Shown piece after piece: positions 23,660-36,434 of a stretch of DNA of 64,000 bases. A program made the position numbers and the translations under genes. Numbering within the stretch: the first letter of the stretch is position 1; the number at the start of each line of letters is the position of its first letter. Source of the stretch: Ophiura sarsii (taxonomy: Eukaryota > Echinodermata > Ophiuroidea > Amphilepidida > Ophiuridae); contig CM069459.1 in assembly GCA_035610835.1 (NCBI GenBank), positions 58,435,817-58,499,816 of the forward strand, read 5' to 3'. The notes below the pieces were generated by a model. The model did not search any database. It had not been told where the DNA came from and saw only the letters and a list, made by a program, of their open reading frames with translations.

Positions 23660-26445
23660 TTTTAAAAAATTTCAAACAAATCAAATCGTTGCTCGTATCT
23701 GCGCATAGAGCAGCTAGCAAGATAGCATTACTCAGGAAAAGTCAAAAATCAACACAGATGTGTTTTTACATCACTTTCAAATTTTTTCAAAAAAATCCAA
23801 TTGTTGCTCGTATGGGCGCATAGAGCAGCTAGCAAGGTAGCATTACTCAGGAAAAGTCAAAAATCAACACAGATGTGTTTTTACATCACTTTCAAAAAAA
23901 TCCAAAAAATCCAATTGTTGCTCGTATCGGCGCATAGAGCAGCTAGCAAGGTAGCATTACTCAGGAAAAGTCAAAAATCAACACAGATGTGTTTTTACAT
24001 CACTTTTAAATTTTTTCAAAAAAATCAAATCGTTGCTCGTATCTGCGCATAGAGCAGCTAGCAAGATAGCATTACTCAGGAAAAGTCAAAAATCAACACA
24101 GATGTGTTTTTACATCACTTTTAAATTTTTTCAAAAAAATCAAATCGTTGCTCGTATCTGCGCATAGAGCAGCTAGCAAGATAGCATTACTCAGGAAAAG
24201 TCAAAAATCAACACAGATGTGTTTTTACATCACTTTTAAATTTTTTCAAAAAAATCCAATTGTTGCTCGTATGGGCGCATAGAGCAGCTAGCAAGGTAGC
24301 ATTACTCAGGAAAAGTCAAAAATCAACACAGATGTGTTTTTACATCACTTTCAAATTTTTTATCGAAATCTAATTTTTGCTCGTATCGGGCGCATAGAGC
24401 AGCTAGCAAGGTAGCATTACTCAGGAAAAGTCGGAAATCAACACGGATGTGTTTTTACATCACTTTCAAATTTTTTCAAAAAAATCCAATTGTTGCTCGT
24501 ATGGGCGCATAGAGCAGCTAGCAAGGTAGCATTACTCAGGAAAAGTCAAAAATCAACACAGATGTGTTTTTACATCACTTTCAAAAAAATTCAAAAAATC
24601 CAATTGTTGCTCGTATCGGCGCATAGAGCAGCTAGCAAGGTAGCATTACTCAGGAAAAGTCAAAAATCAACACAGATGTGTTTTTACATCACTTTTAAAT
24701 TTTTTCAAAAAAATCAAATCGTTGCTCGTATCTGCGCATAGAGCAGCTAGCAAGATAGCATTACTCAGGAAAAGTCAAAAATCAACACAGATGTGTTTTT
24801 ACATCACTTTTAAATTTTTTCAAAAAAATCAAATCGTTGCTCGTATCTGCGCATAGAGCAGCTAGCAAGATAGCATTACTCAGGAAAAGTCAAAAATCAA
24901 CACAGATGTGTTTTTACATCACTTTTAAATTTTTTCAAAAAAAATCCAATTGTTGCTCGTATGGGCGCATAGAGCAGCTAGCAAGGTAGCATTACTCAGG
25001 AAAAGTCAAAAATCAACACAGATGTGTTTTTACATCACTTTCAAATTTTTTATCGAAATCTAATTTTTGCTCGTATCGGGCGCATAGAGCAGCTAGCAAG
25101 GTAGCATTACTCAGGAAAAGTCAAAAATCAACACAGATGTGTTTTTACATCACTTTCAAAAAAATTCAAAAAATCCAATTGTTGCTCGTATGGGCGCATA
25201 GAGCAGCTAGCAAGGTAGCATTACTCAGGAAAAGTCAAAAATCAACACAGATGTGTTTTTACATCACTTTTAAATTTTTTCAAAAAAATCAAATCGTTGC
25301 TCGTATCTGCGCATAGAGCAGCTAGCAAGATAGCATTACTCAGGAAAAGTCAAAAATCAACACAGATGTGTTTTTACATCACTTTTAAATTTTTTCAAAA
25401 AAATCAAATCGTTGCTCGTATCTGCGCATAGAGCAGCTAGCAAGATAGCATTACTCAGGAAAAGTCAAAAATCAACACAGATGTGTTTTTACATCACTTT
25501 TAAATTTTTTCAAAAAAATCCAATTGTTGCTCGTATGGGCGCATAGAGCAGCTAGCAAGGTAGCATTACTCAGGAAAAGTCAAAAATCAACACAGATGTG
25601 TTTTTACATCACTTTCAAATTTTTTATCGAAATCTAATTTTTGCTCGTATCGGGCGCATAGAGCAGCTAGCAAGGTAGCATTACTCAGGAAAAGTCAAAA
25701 ATCAACACAGATGTGTTTTTACATCACTTTCAAAAAAATTCAAAAAATCCAATTGTTGCTCGTATCGGCGCATAGAGCAGCTAGCAAGGTAGCATTACTC
25801 AGGAAAAGTCAAAAATCAACACAGATGTGTTTTTACATCACTTTCAAAAAAATTCAAAAAATCCAATTGTTGCTCGTATCGGCGCATAGAGCAGCTAGCA
25901 AGGTAGCATTACTCAGGAAAAGTCAAAAATCAACACAGATGTGTTTTTACATCACTTTTAAATTTTTTCAAAAAAATCAAATCGTTGCTCGTATCTGCGC
26001 ATAGAGCAGCTAGCAAAATAGCATTACTCAGGAAAAGTCAAAAATCAACACAGATGTGTTTTTACATCACTTTTAAATTTTTTCAAAAAAATCAAATCGT
26101 TGCTCGTATCTGCGCATAGAGCAGCTAGCAAGATAGCATTACTCAGGAAAAGTCAAAAATCAACACAGATGTGTTTTTACATCACTTTTAAATTTTTTCA
26201 AAAAAATCCAATTGTTGCTCGTATGGGCGCATAGAGCAGCTAGCAAGGTAGCATTACTCAGGAAAAGTCAAAAATCAACACAGATGTGTTTTTACATCAC
26301 TTTCAAATTTTTTATCGAAATCTAATTTTTGCTCGTATCGGGCGCATAGAGCAGCTAGCAAGGTAGCATTACTCAGGAAAAGTCGGAAATCTACACGGAT
26401 GTGTTTTTACATCACTTTTAAATTTTTCATCGAAATCTAATTTTT
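23660..26445. repeat. Array segment leading into first 157-bp run
   Basis: The order is D G Y C C H Z G Y C C H Z Y-like(GGG) C C H Z Y Y C C H Z and a transitional Z-like monomer ending at 26445. Tags are an eight-A run near 24940, GCAAAATAGC near 26017 and AATCTACACGG near 26389. The stretch 24349-26445 recurs at 39766-41862 (offset 15417), and 24923-26185 also recurs at 36435-37697 (offset 11512). Confidence 0.82.
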
Positions 26446-27388
26446 GCTCGTATCGGGCGCATAGAGCAGCTAGCAAGGTAGCATTACTCAGGAAAAGTCG
26501 GAAATCAACACGGATGTGTTTTTACATCACTTTTAAATTTTTTCAAAAAAATCGAATTGTGCTTTTACATCACTTTGAAATTTTTCATAGAAATCCAATT
26601 TTTGATCGTATCGGGCGCATAGAGCAGCTAGCAAGGTAGCATTACTCAGCAAAAGTCGGAAATCAACACAGATGTGTTTTTACATCACTTTTAAATTTTT
26701 CATAAAAATCGAATTGTGTTTTTACATCACTTTTAAATTTTTCATCGAAATCTAATTTTTGCTCGTATCGGGCGCATAGAGCAGCTAGCAAGGTAGCATT
26801 ACTCAGGAAAAGTCGGAAATCAACACGGATGTGTTTTTACATCACTTTTAAATTTTTCATAAAAATCGAATTGTGTTTTTACATCACTTTGAAATTTTTC
26901 ATCGAAATCTAATTTTTGCTCGTATCGGGCGCATAGAGCAGCTAGCAAGGTAGCATAACTCAGGAAAAGTCGGAAATCAACACGGATGTGTTTTTACATC
27001 ACTTTTAAATTTTTCATAAAAATCGAATTGTGTTTTTACATCACTTTGAAATTTTTCATCGAAATCTAATTTTTGCTCGTATCGGGCGCATAGAGCAGCT
27101 AGCAAGGTAGCATAACTCAGGAAAAGTCGGAAATCAACACGGATGTGTTTTTACATCACTTTTAAATTTTTCATAAAAATCGAATTGTGTTTTTACATCA
27201 CTTTGAAATTTTTCATCGAAATCTAATTTTTGCTCGTATCGGGCGCATAGAGCAGCTAGCAAGGTAGCATTACTTAGGAAAAGTCGGAAATCAACACAGA
27301 TGTGTTTTTACATCACTTTTAAATTTTTCATAAAAATCGAATTGTGCTTTTACATCACTTTGAAATTTTTCATAGAAATCCAATTTTT
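26446..27388. repeat. 157-bp long-monomer run 1 (six units)
   Basis: Cores begin at 26446, 26604, 26761, 26918, 27075 and 27232, giving spacings of 158 then 157 bp. Each unit is a Z-like monomer whose linker segment is duplicated: 42 bp starting TGTGTTTTTACATCAC occurs twice in tandem, and 115 + 42 = 157. All units have GTCGG after the core, and some have GCATAACTCAG in place of GCATTACTCAG. The unit at 26604 and the first ordinary monomer after the run (27389) both begin TTTGATCGTA in place of TTTGCTCGTA, so the run is bracketed by matching variants 785 bp apart. Confidence 0.93.
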
Positions 27389-30300
27389 GATCGTATCGGG
27401 CGCATAGAGCAGCTAGCAAGGTAGCATTACTCAGGAAAAGTCAAAAATCAACACAGATGTGTTTTTACATCACTTTCAATTTTTTTCAAAAAAATCAAAT
27501 CGTTGCTCGTATCTGCGCATAGAGCAGCTAGCAAGATAGCATTATTCAGGAAAAGTCAAAAATCAACACAGATATGTTTTTACATCACTTTCAAATTTTT
27601 TCAAAAAAATCCAATTGTTGCTCGTATCGGCGCATAGAGCAGCCAGCAAGGTAGCATTACTCAGGAAAAGTCAAAAATCAACACAGATGTGTTTTTACAT
27701 CACTTTCAAATTTTTTCAAAAAAATCCAATTGTTGCTCGTATGGGCGCATAGAGCAGCTAGCAAGGTAGCATTACTCAGGAAAAGTCAAAAATCAACACA
27801 TATGTGTTTTTACATCACTTTTAAAAAATTTCAAACAAATCAAATCGTTGCTCGTATCTGCGCATAGAGCAGCTAGCAAGGTAGCATTACTCAGGAAAAG
27901 TCAAAAATCAACACAGATGTGTTTTTACATCACTTTTAAAAAATTTCAAACAAATCAAATCGTTGCTCGTATCTGCGCATAGAGCAGCTAGCAAGATAGC
28001 ATTACTCAGGAAAAGTCAAAAATCAACACAGATGTGTTTTTACATCACTTTCAAATTTTTTCAAAAAAATCCAATTGTTGCTCGTATGGGCGCATAGAGC
28101 AGCTAGCAAGGTAGCATTACTCAGGAAAAGTCAAAAATCAACACAGATATGTTTTTACATCACTTTCAAATTTTTTCAAAAAAATCCAATTGTTGCTCTT
28201 ATCGGCGCATAGAGCAGCTAGCAAGGTAGCATTACTCAGGAAAAGTCAAAAATCAACACAGATGTGTTTTTACATCACTTTTAAAAAATTTCAAACAAAT
28301 CAAATCGTTGCTCGTATCTGCGCATAGAGCAGCTAGCAAGATAGCATTACTCAGGAAAAGTCAAAAATCAACACAGATGTGTTTTTACATCACTTTCAAA
28401 TTTTTTCAAAAAAATCCAATTGTTGCTCGTATGGGCGCATAGAGCAGCTAGCAAGGTAGCATTACTCAGGAAAAGTCAAAAATCAACACAGATGTGTTTT
28501 TACATCACTTTCAAAAAAATTCAAAAAATCCAATTGTTGCTCGTATCGGCGCATAGAGCAGCTAGCAAGGTAGCATTACTCAGGAAAAGTCAAAAATCAA
28601 CACAGATGTGTTTTTACATCACTTTTAAATTTTTTCAAAAAAATCAAATCGTTGCTCGTATGGGCGCATAGAGCAGCTAGCAAGGTAGCATTACTCAGGA
28701 AAAGTCAAAAATCAACACAGATGTGTTTTTACATCACTTTTAAAAAATTTCAAACAAATCAAATCGTTGCTCGTATCTGCGCATAGAGCAGCTAGCAAGA
28801 TAGCATTACTCAGGAAAAGTCAAAAATCAACACAGATGTGTTTTTACATCACTTTCAAATTTTTTCAAAAAAATCCAATTGTTGCTCGTATGGGCGCATA
28901 AAGCAGCTAGCAAGGTAGCATTACTCAGGAAAAGTCAAAAATCAACACAGATGTGTTTTTACATCACTTTTAAAAAATTTCAAACAAATCAAATCGTTGC
29001 TCGTATCTGCGCATAGAGCAGCTAGCAAGATAGCATTACTCAGGAAAAGTCAAAAATCAACACAGATGTGTTTTTACATCACTTTCAAATTTTTTCAAAA
29101 AAATCCAATTGTTGCTCGTATGGGCGCATAGAGCAGCTAGCAAGGTAGCATTACTCAGGAAAAGTCAAAAATCAACACAGATGTGTTTTTACATCACTTT
29201 CAAAAAAATTCAAAAAATCCAATTGTTGCTCGTATCGGCGCATAGAGCAGCTAGCAAGGTAGCATTACTCAGGAAAAGTCAAAAATCAACACAGATGTGT
29301 TTTTACATCACTTTTAAATTTTTTCAAAAAAATCAAATCGTTGCTCGTATCTGCGCATAGAGCAGCTAGCAAGATAGCATTACTCAGGAAAAGTCAAAAA
29401 TCAACACAGATGTGTTTTTACATCACTTTTAAATTTTTTCAAAAAAATCCAATTGTTGCTCGTATCGGCGCATAGAGCAGCCAGCAAGGTAGCATTACTC
29501 AGGAAAAGTCAAAAATCAACACAGATGTGTTTTTACATCACTTTTAAATTTTTTCAAAAAAATCAAATCGTTGCTCGTATGGGCGCATAGAGCAGCTAGC
29601 AAGGTAGCATTACTCAGGAAAAGTCAAAAATCAACACAGATGTGTTTTTACATCACTTTTAAAAAATTTCAAACAAATCAAATCGTTGCTCGTATCTGCG
29701 CATAGAGCAGCTAGCAAGATAGCATTACTCAGGAAAAGTCAAAAATCAACACAGATGTGTTTTTACATCACTTTCAAATTTTTTCAAAAAAATCCAATTG
29801 TTGCTCGTATGGGCGCATAGAGCAGCTAGCAAGGTAGCATTACTCAGGAAAAGTCAAAAATCAACACAGATGTGTTTTTACATCACTTTTAAAAAATTTC
29901 AAACAAATCAAATCGTTGCTCGTATCTGCGCATAGAGCAGCTAGCAAGATAGCATTACTCAGGAAAAGTCAAAAATCAACACAGATGTGTTTTTACATCA
30001 CTTTTAAATTTTTTCAAAAAAATCAAATCGTTGCTCGTATCTGCGCATAGAGCAGCTAGCAAGATAGCATTACTCAGGAAAAGTCAAAAATCAACACAGA
30101 TGTGTTTTTACATCACTTTTAAATTTTTTCAAAAAAATCAAATCGTTGCTCGTATCTGCGCATAGAGCAGCTAGCAAGATAGCATTACTCAGGAAAAGTC
30201 AAAAATCAACACAGATGTGTTTTTACATCACTTTTAAATTTTTTCAAAAAAATCAAATCGTTGCTCGTATCTGCGCATAGAGCAGCTAGCAAGATAGCAT

Positions 30301-33300
30301 TACTCAGGAAAAGTCAAAAATCAACACAGATGTGTTTTTACATCACTTTTAAATTTTTTCAAAAAAATCCAATTGTTGCTCGTATGGGCGCATAGAGCAG
30401 CTAGCAAGGTAGCATTACTCAGGAAAAGTCAAAAATCAACACAGATGTGTTTTTACATCACTTTCAAATTTTTTATCGAAATCTAATTTTTGCTCGTATC
30501 GGGCGCATAGAGCAGCTAGCAAGGTAGCATTACTCAGGAAAAGTCGGAAATCAACACGGATGTGTTTTTACATCACTTTCAAAATTTTTCAAAAAAATCC
30601 AATTGTTGCTCGTATGGGCGCATAGAGCAGCTAGCAAGGTAGCATTACTCAGGAAAAGTCAAAAATCAACACAGATGTGTTTTTACATCACTTTCAAAAA
30701 AATTCAAAAAATCCAATTGTTGCTCGTATCGGCGCATAGAGCAGCTAGCAAGGTAGCATTACTCAGGAAAAGTCAAAAATCAACACAGATGTGTTTTTAC
30801 ATCACTTTTAAATTTTTTCAAAAAAATCAAATCGTTGCTCGTATGGGCGCATAGAGCAGCTAGCAAGGTAGCATTACTCAGGAAAAGTCAAAAATCAACA
30901 CAGATGTGTTTTTACATCACTTTTAAAAAATTTCAAACAAATCAAATCGTTGCTCGTATCTGCGCATAGAGCAGCTAGCAAGATAGCATTACTCAGGAAA
31001 AGTCAAAAATCAACACAGATGTGTTTTTACATCACTTTCAAATTTTTTCAAAAAAATCCAATTGTTGCTCGTATGGGCGCATAGAGCAGCTAGCAAGGTA
31101 GCATTACTCAGGAAAAGTCAAAAATCAACACAGATGTGTTTTTACATCACTTTTAAAAAATTTCAAACAAATCAAATCGTTGCTCGTATCTGCGCATAGA
31201 GCAGCTAGCAAGATAGCATTACTCAGGAAAAGTCAAAAATCAACACAGATGTGTTTTTACATCACTTTCAAATTTTTTCAAAAAAATCCAATTGTTGCTC
31301 GTATGGGCGCATAGAGCAGCTAGCAAGGTAGCATTACTCATGAAAAGTCAAAAATCAACACAGATGTGTTTTTACATCACTTTCAAAAAATTCAAAAAAT
31401 CCAATTGTTGCTCGTATCGGCGCATAGAGCAGCTAGCAAGGTAGCATTACTCAGGAAAAGTCAAAAATCAACACAGATGTGTTTTTACATCACTTTTAAA
31501 TTTTTTCAAAAAAATCAAATCGTTGCTCGTATCTGCGCATAGAGCAGCTAGCAAGATAGCATTACTCAGGAAAAGTCAAAAATCAACACAGATGTGTTTT
31601 TACATCACTTTTAAATTTTTTCAAAAAAATCAAATCGTTGCTCGTATCTGCGCATAGAGCAGCTAGCAAGATAGCATTACTCAGGAAAAGTCAAAAATCA
31701 ACACAGATGTGTTTTTACATCACTTTCAAATTTTTTCAAAAAAATCCAATTGTTGCTCGTATGGGCGCATAGAGCAGCTAGCAAGGTAGCATTACTCAGG
31801 AAAAGTCAAAAATCAACACAGATGTGTTTTTACATCACTTTTAAAAATTTCAAACAAATCAAATCGTTGCTCGTATCTGCGCATAGAGCAGCTAGCAAGA
31901 TAGCATTACTCAGGAAAAGTCAAAAATCAACACAGATGTGTTTTTACATCACTTTCAAATTTTTTCAAAAAAATCCAATTGTTGCTCGTATGGGCGCATA
32001 GAGCAGCTAGCAAGGTAGCATTACTCATGAAAAGTCAAAAATCAACACAGATGTGTTTTTACATCACTTTCAAAAAAATTCAAAAAATCCAATTGTTGCT
32101 CGTATCGGCGCATAGAGCAGCTAGCAAGGTAGCATTACTCAGGAAAAGTCAAAAATCAACACAGATGTGTTTTTACATCACTTTTAAATTTTTTCAAAAA
32201 AATCAAATCGTTGCTCGTATCTGCGCATAGAGCAGCTAGCAAGATAGCATTACTCAGGAAAAGTCAAAAATCAACACAGATGTGTTTTTACATCACTTTT
32301 AAATTTTTCAAAAAATCAAATCGTTGCTCGTATCTGCGCATAGAGCAGCTAGCAAGATAGCATTACTCAGGAAAAGTCAAAAATCAACACAGATGTGTTT
32401 TTACATCACTTTAAATTTTTTCAAAAAAATCCAATTGTTGCTCGTATCGGCGCATAGAGCAGCCAGCAAGGTAGCATTACTCAGGAAAAGTCAAAAATCA
32501 ACACAGATGTGTTTTTACATCACTTTTAAATTTTTTCAAAAAAATCAAATCGTTGCTCGTATGGGCGCATAGAGCAGCTAGCAAGGTAGCATTACTCAGG
32601 AAAAGTCAAAAATCAACACAGATGTGTTTTTACATCACTTTTAAAAATTTCAAACAAATCAAATCGTTGCTCGTATCTGCGCATAGAGCAGCTAGCAAGA
32701 TAGCATTACTCAGGAAAAGTCAAAAATCAACACAGATGTGTTTTTACATCACTTTCAAATTTTTTCAAAAAAATCCAATTGTTGCTCGTATGGGCGCATA
32801 GAGCAGCTAGCAAGGTAGCATTACTCAGGAAAAGTCAAAAATCAACACAGATGTGTTTTTACATCACTTTTAAAAAATTTCAAACAAATCAAATCGTTGC
32901 TCGTATCTGCGCATAGAGCAGCTAGCAAGATAGCATTACTCAGGAAAAGTCAAAAATCAACACAGATGTGTTTTTACATCACTTTCAAATTTTTTCAAAA
33001 AAATCCAATTGTTGCTCGTATGGGCGCATAGAGCAGCTAGCAAGGTAGCATTACTCAGGAAAAGTCAAAAAGCAACACAGATGTGTTTTTACATCACTTT
33101 CAAAAAAATTCAAAAAATCCAATTGTTGCTCGTATCGGCGCATAGAGCAGCTAGCAAGGTAGCATTACTCAGGAAAAGTCAAAATCAACACAGATGTGTT
33201 TTTACATCACTTTTAAATTTTTTCAAAAAATCAAATCGTTGCTCGTATCTGCGCATAGAGCAGCTAGCAAGCTAGCAAGATAGCATTACTCAGGAAAAGT

Positions 33301-33562
33301 CAAAAATCAACACAGATGTGTTTTTACATCACTTTTAAAAATTTTCAAAAAAATCAAATCGTTGCTCGTATCTGCGCATAGAGCAGCTAGCAAGATAGCA
33401 TTACTCAGGAAAAGTCAAAAATCAACACAGATGTGTTTTTACATCACTTTTAAATTTTTTCAAAAAAATCCAATTGTTGCTCGTATCGGCGCATAGAGCA
33501 GCCAGCAAGGTAGCATTACTCAGGAAAAGTCAAAAATCAACACAGATGTGTTTTTACATCAC
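27389..33562. repeat. Array segment between first long run and third 49-mer copy
   Basis: It opens with the GATCGTA monomer, a C with ATTATTC and GATATG, an M with GCCAGC, and the seven-monomer CATATG cassette (site 27799). It continues G Y K D G D G Y C P K D G D C C C H Z G Y K D and so on. A GCATAAAGC tag lies near 28898. The first part recurs after the second and third long runs. The CATGAAAAG monomers near 31340 and 32028 are only about 0.7 kb apart, far closer than elsewhere, which marks a local rearrangement. Confidence 0.8.
31381..33345. other. Cluster of private homopolymer indels within the satellite
   Basis: Within 2 kb I see runs shortened by one base at about 31385, 31845, 32304, 32311, 32411, 32646, 33182 and 33228. 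There is also an extra eight bases (GCTAGCAA repeated) at about 33258-33273 and a mixed linker near 33335. Comparable changes elsewhere in the window are isolated. Such clustering suits a lower-accuracy stretch of the assembly. A biologically older or less homogenised patch is the alternative. Confidence 0.7.
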
Positions 33563-36434
33563 TTTCAAATTTTTTCAAAAAAATCCAATTGTTGCTCGTA
33601 TGGGCGCATAGAGCAGCTAGCAAGGTAGCATTACTCAGGAAAAGTCAAAAATCAACACATATGTGTTTTTACATCACTTTTAAAAAATTTCAAACAAATC
33701 AAATCGTTGCTCGTATCTGCGCATAGAGCAGCTAGCAAGGTAGCATTACTCAGGAAAAGTCAAAAATCAACACAGATGTGTTTTTACATCACTTTTAAAA
33801 AATTTCAAACAAATCAAATCGTTGCTCGTATCTGCGCATAGAGCAGCTAGCAAGATAGCATTACTCAGGAAAAGTCAAAAATCAACACAGATGTGTTTTT
33901 ACATCACTCTCAAATTTTTTCAAAAAAATCCAATTGTTGCTCGTATGGGCGCATAGAGCAGCTAGCAAGGTAGCATTACTCAGGAAAAGTCAAAAATCAA
34001 CACAGATATGTTTTTACATCACTTTCAAATTTTTTCAAAAAAATCCAATTGTTGCTCTTATCGGCGCATAGAGCAGCTAGCAAGGTAGCATTACTCAGGA
34101 AAAGTCAAAAATCAACACAGATGTGTTTTTACATCACTTTTAAAAAATTTCAAACAAATCAAATCGTTGCTCGTATCTGCGCATAGAGCAGCTAGCAAGA
34201 TAGCATTACTCAGGAAAAGTCAAAAATCAACACAGATGTGTTTTTACATCACTTTCAAATTTTTTCAAAAAAATCCAATTGTTGCTCGTATGGGCGCATA
34301 GAGCAGCTAGCAAGGTAGCATTACTCATGAAAAGTCAAAAATCAACACAGATGTGTTTTTACATCACTTTCAAAAAAATTCAAAAAATCCAATTGTTGCT
34401 CGTATCGGCGCATAGAGCAGCTAGCAAGGTAGCATTACTCAGGAAAAGTCAAAAATCAACACAGATGTGTTTTTACATCACTTTTAAATTTTTTCAAAAA
34501 AATCAAATCGTTGCTCGTATCTGCGCATAGAGCAGCTAGCAAGATAGCATTACTCAGGAAAAGTCAAAAATCAACACAGATGTGTTTTTACATCACTTTT
34601 AAATTTTTTCAAAAAAATCAAATCGTTGCTCGTATCTGCGCATAGAGCAGCTAGCAAGATAGCATTACTCAGGAAAAGTCAAAAATCAACACAGATGTGT
34701 TTTTACATCACTTTTAAATTTTTTCAAAAAAATCCAATTGTTGCTCGTATCGGCGCATAGAGCAGCCAGCAAGGTAGCATTACTCAGGAAAAGTCAAAAA
34801 TCAACACAGATGTGTTTTTACATCACTTTTAAATTTTTTCAAAAAAATCAAATCGTTGCTCGTATGGGCGCATAGAGCAGCTAGCAAGGTAGCATTACTC
34901 AGGAAAAGTCAAAAATCAACACAGATGTGTTTTTACATCACTTTTAAAAAATTTCAAACAAATCAAATCGTTGCTCGTATCTGCGCATAGAGCAGCTAGC
35001 AAGATAGCATTACTCAGGAAAAGTCAAAAATCAACACAGATGTGTTTTTACATCACTTTCAAATTTTTTCAAAAAAATCCAATTGTTGCTCGTATGGGCG
35101 CATAGAGCAGCTAGCAAGGTAGCATTACTCAGGAAAAGTCAAAAATCAACACAGATGTGTTTTTACATCACTTTTAAAAAATTTCAAACAAATCAAATCG
35201 TTGCTCGTATCTGCGCATAGAGCAGCTAGCAAGATAGCATTACTCAGGAAAAGTCAAAAATCAACACAGATGTGTTTTTACATCACTTTCAAATTTTTTC
35301 AAAAAAATCCAATTGTTGCTCGTATGGGCGCATAGAGCAGCTAGCAAGGTAGCATTACTCAGGAAAAGTCAAAAATCAACACAGATGTGTTTTTACATCA
35401 CTTTTAAAAAATTTCAAACAAATCAAATCGTTGCTCGTATCTGCGCATAGAGCAGCTAGCAAGATAGCATTACTCAGGAAAAGTCAAAAATCAACACAGA
35501 TGTGTTTTTACATCACTTTCAAATTTTTTCAAAAAAATCCAATTGTTGCTCGTATGGGCGCATAGAGCAGCTAGCAAGGTAGCATTACTCAGGAAAAGTC
35601 AAAAAGCAACACAGATGTGTTTTTACATCACTTTCAAAAAAATTCAAAAAATCCAATTGTTGCTCGTATCTGCGCATAGAGCAGCTAGCAAGATAGCATT
35701 ACTCAGGAAAAGTCAAAAATCAACACAGATGTGTTTTTACATCACTTTCAAATTTTTTCAAAAAAATCCAATTGTTGCTCGTATGGGCGCATAGAGCAGC
35801 TAGCAAGGTAGCATTACTCAGGAAAAGTCAAAAATCAACACAGATGTGTTTTTACATCACTTTTAAAAAATTTCAAACAAATCAAATCGTTGCTCGTATC
35901 TGCGCATAGAGCAGCTAGCAAGATAGCATTACTCAGGAAAAGTCAAAAATCAACACAGATGTGTTTTTACATCACTTTCAAATTTTTTCAAAAAAATCCA
36001 ATTGTTGCTCGTATGGGCGCATAGAGCAGCTAGCAAGGTAGCATTACTCAGGAAAAGTCAAAAAGCAACACAGATGTGTTTTTACATCACTTTCAAAAAA
36101 ATTCAAAAAATCCAATTGTTGCTCGTATCGGCGCATAGAGCAGCTAGCAAGGTAGCATTACTCAGGAAAAGTCAAAAATCAACACAGATGTGTTTTTACA
36201 TCACTTTTAAATTTTTTCAAAAAAATCAAATCGTTGCTCGTATCTGCGCATAGAGCAGCTAGCAAGATAGCATTACTCAGGAAAAGTCAAAAATCAACAC
36301 AGATGTGTTTTTACATCACTTTTAAATTTTTTCAAAAAAATCAAATCGTTGCTCGTATCTGCGCATAGAGCAGCTAGCAAGATAGCATTACTCAGGAAAA
36401 GTCAAAAATCAACACAGATGTGTTTTTACATCAC
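33563..36434. repeat. 49-monomer repeat, third partial copy (25 monomers)
   Basis: It matches 19065-21936 at an offset of 14498, starting at the same monomer (CATATG-tagged G, site 33658) as units A and B. It carries CATGAAAAG near 34328 and AAAAAGCAAC near 35604 and 36063. It ends at 36434, where unit B has a P monomer and this copy has an H monomer with an eight-A run. Length 2872 bp = 25 x 115 minus three Y units. Confidence 0.86.

Noticed and set aside
26446..27388. Transposon or retroelement insertion at the 157-bp runs
   Set aside because: The extra 42 bp aligns with the neighbouring linker of the same monomer. There are no terminal repeats, target-site duplications or coding sequence.
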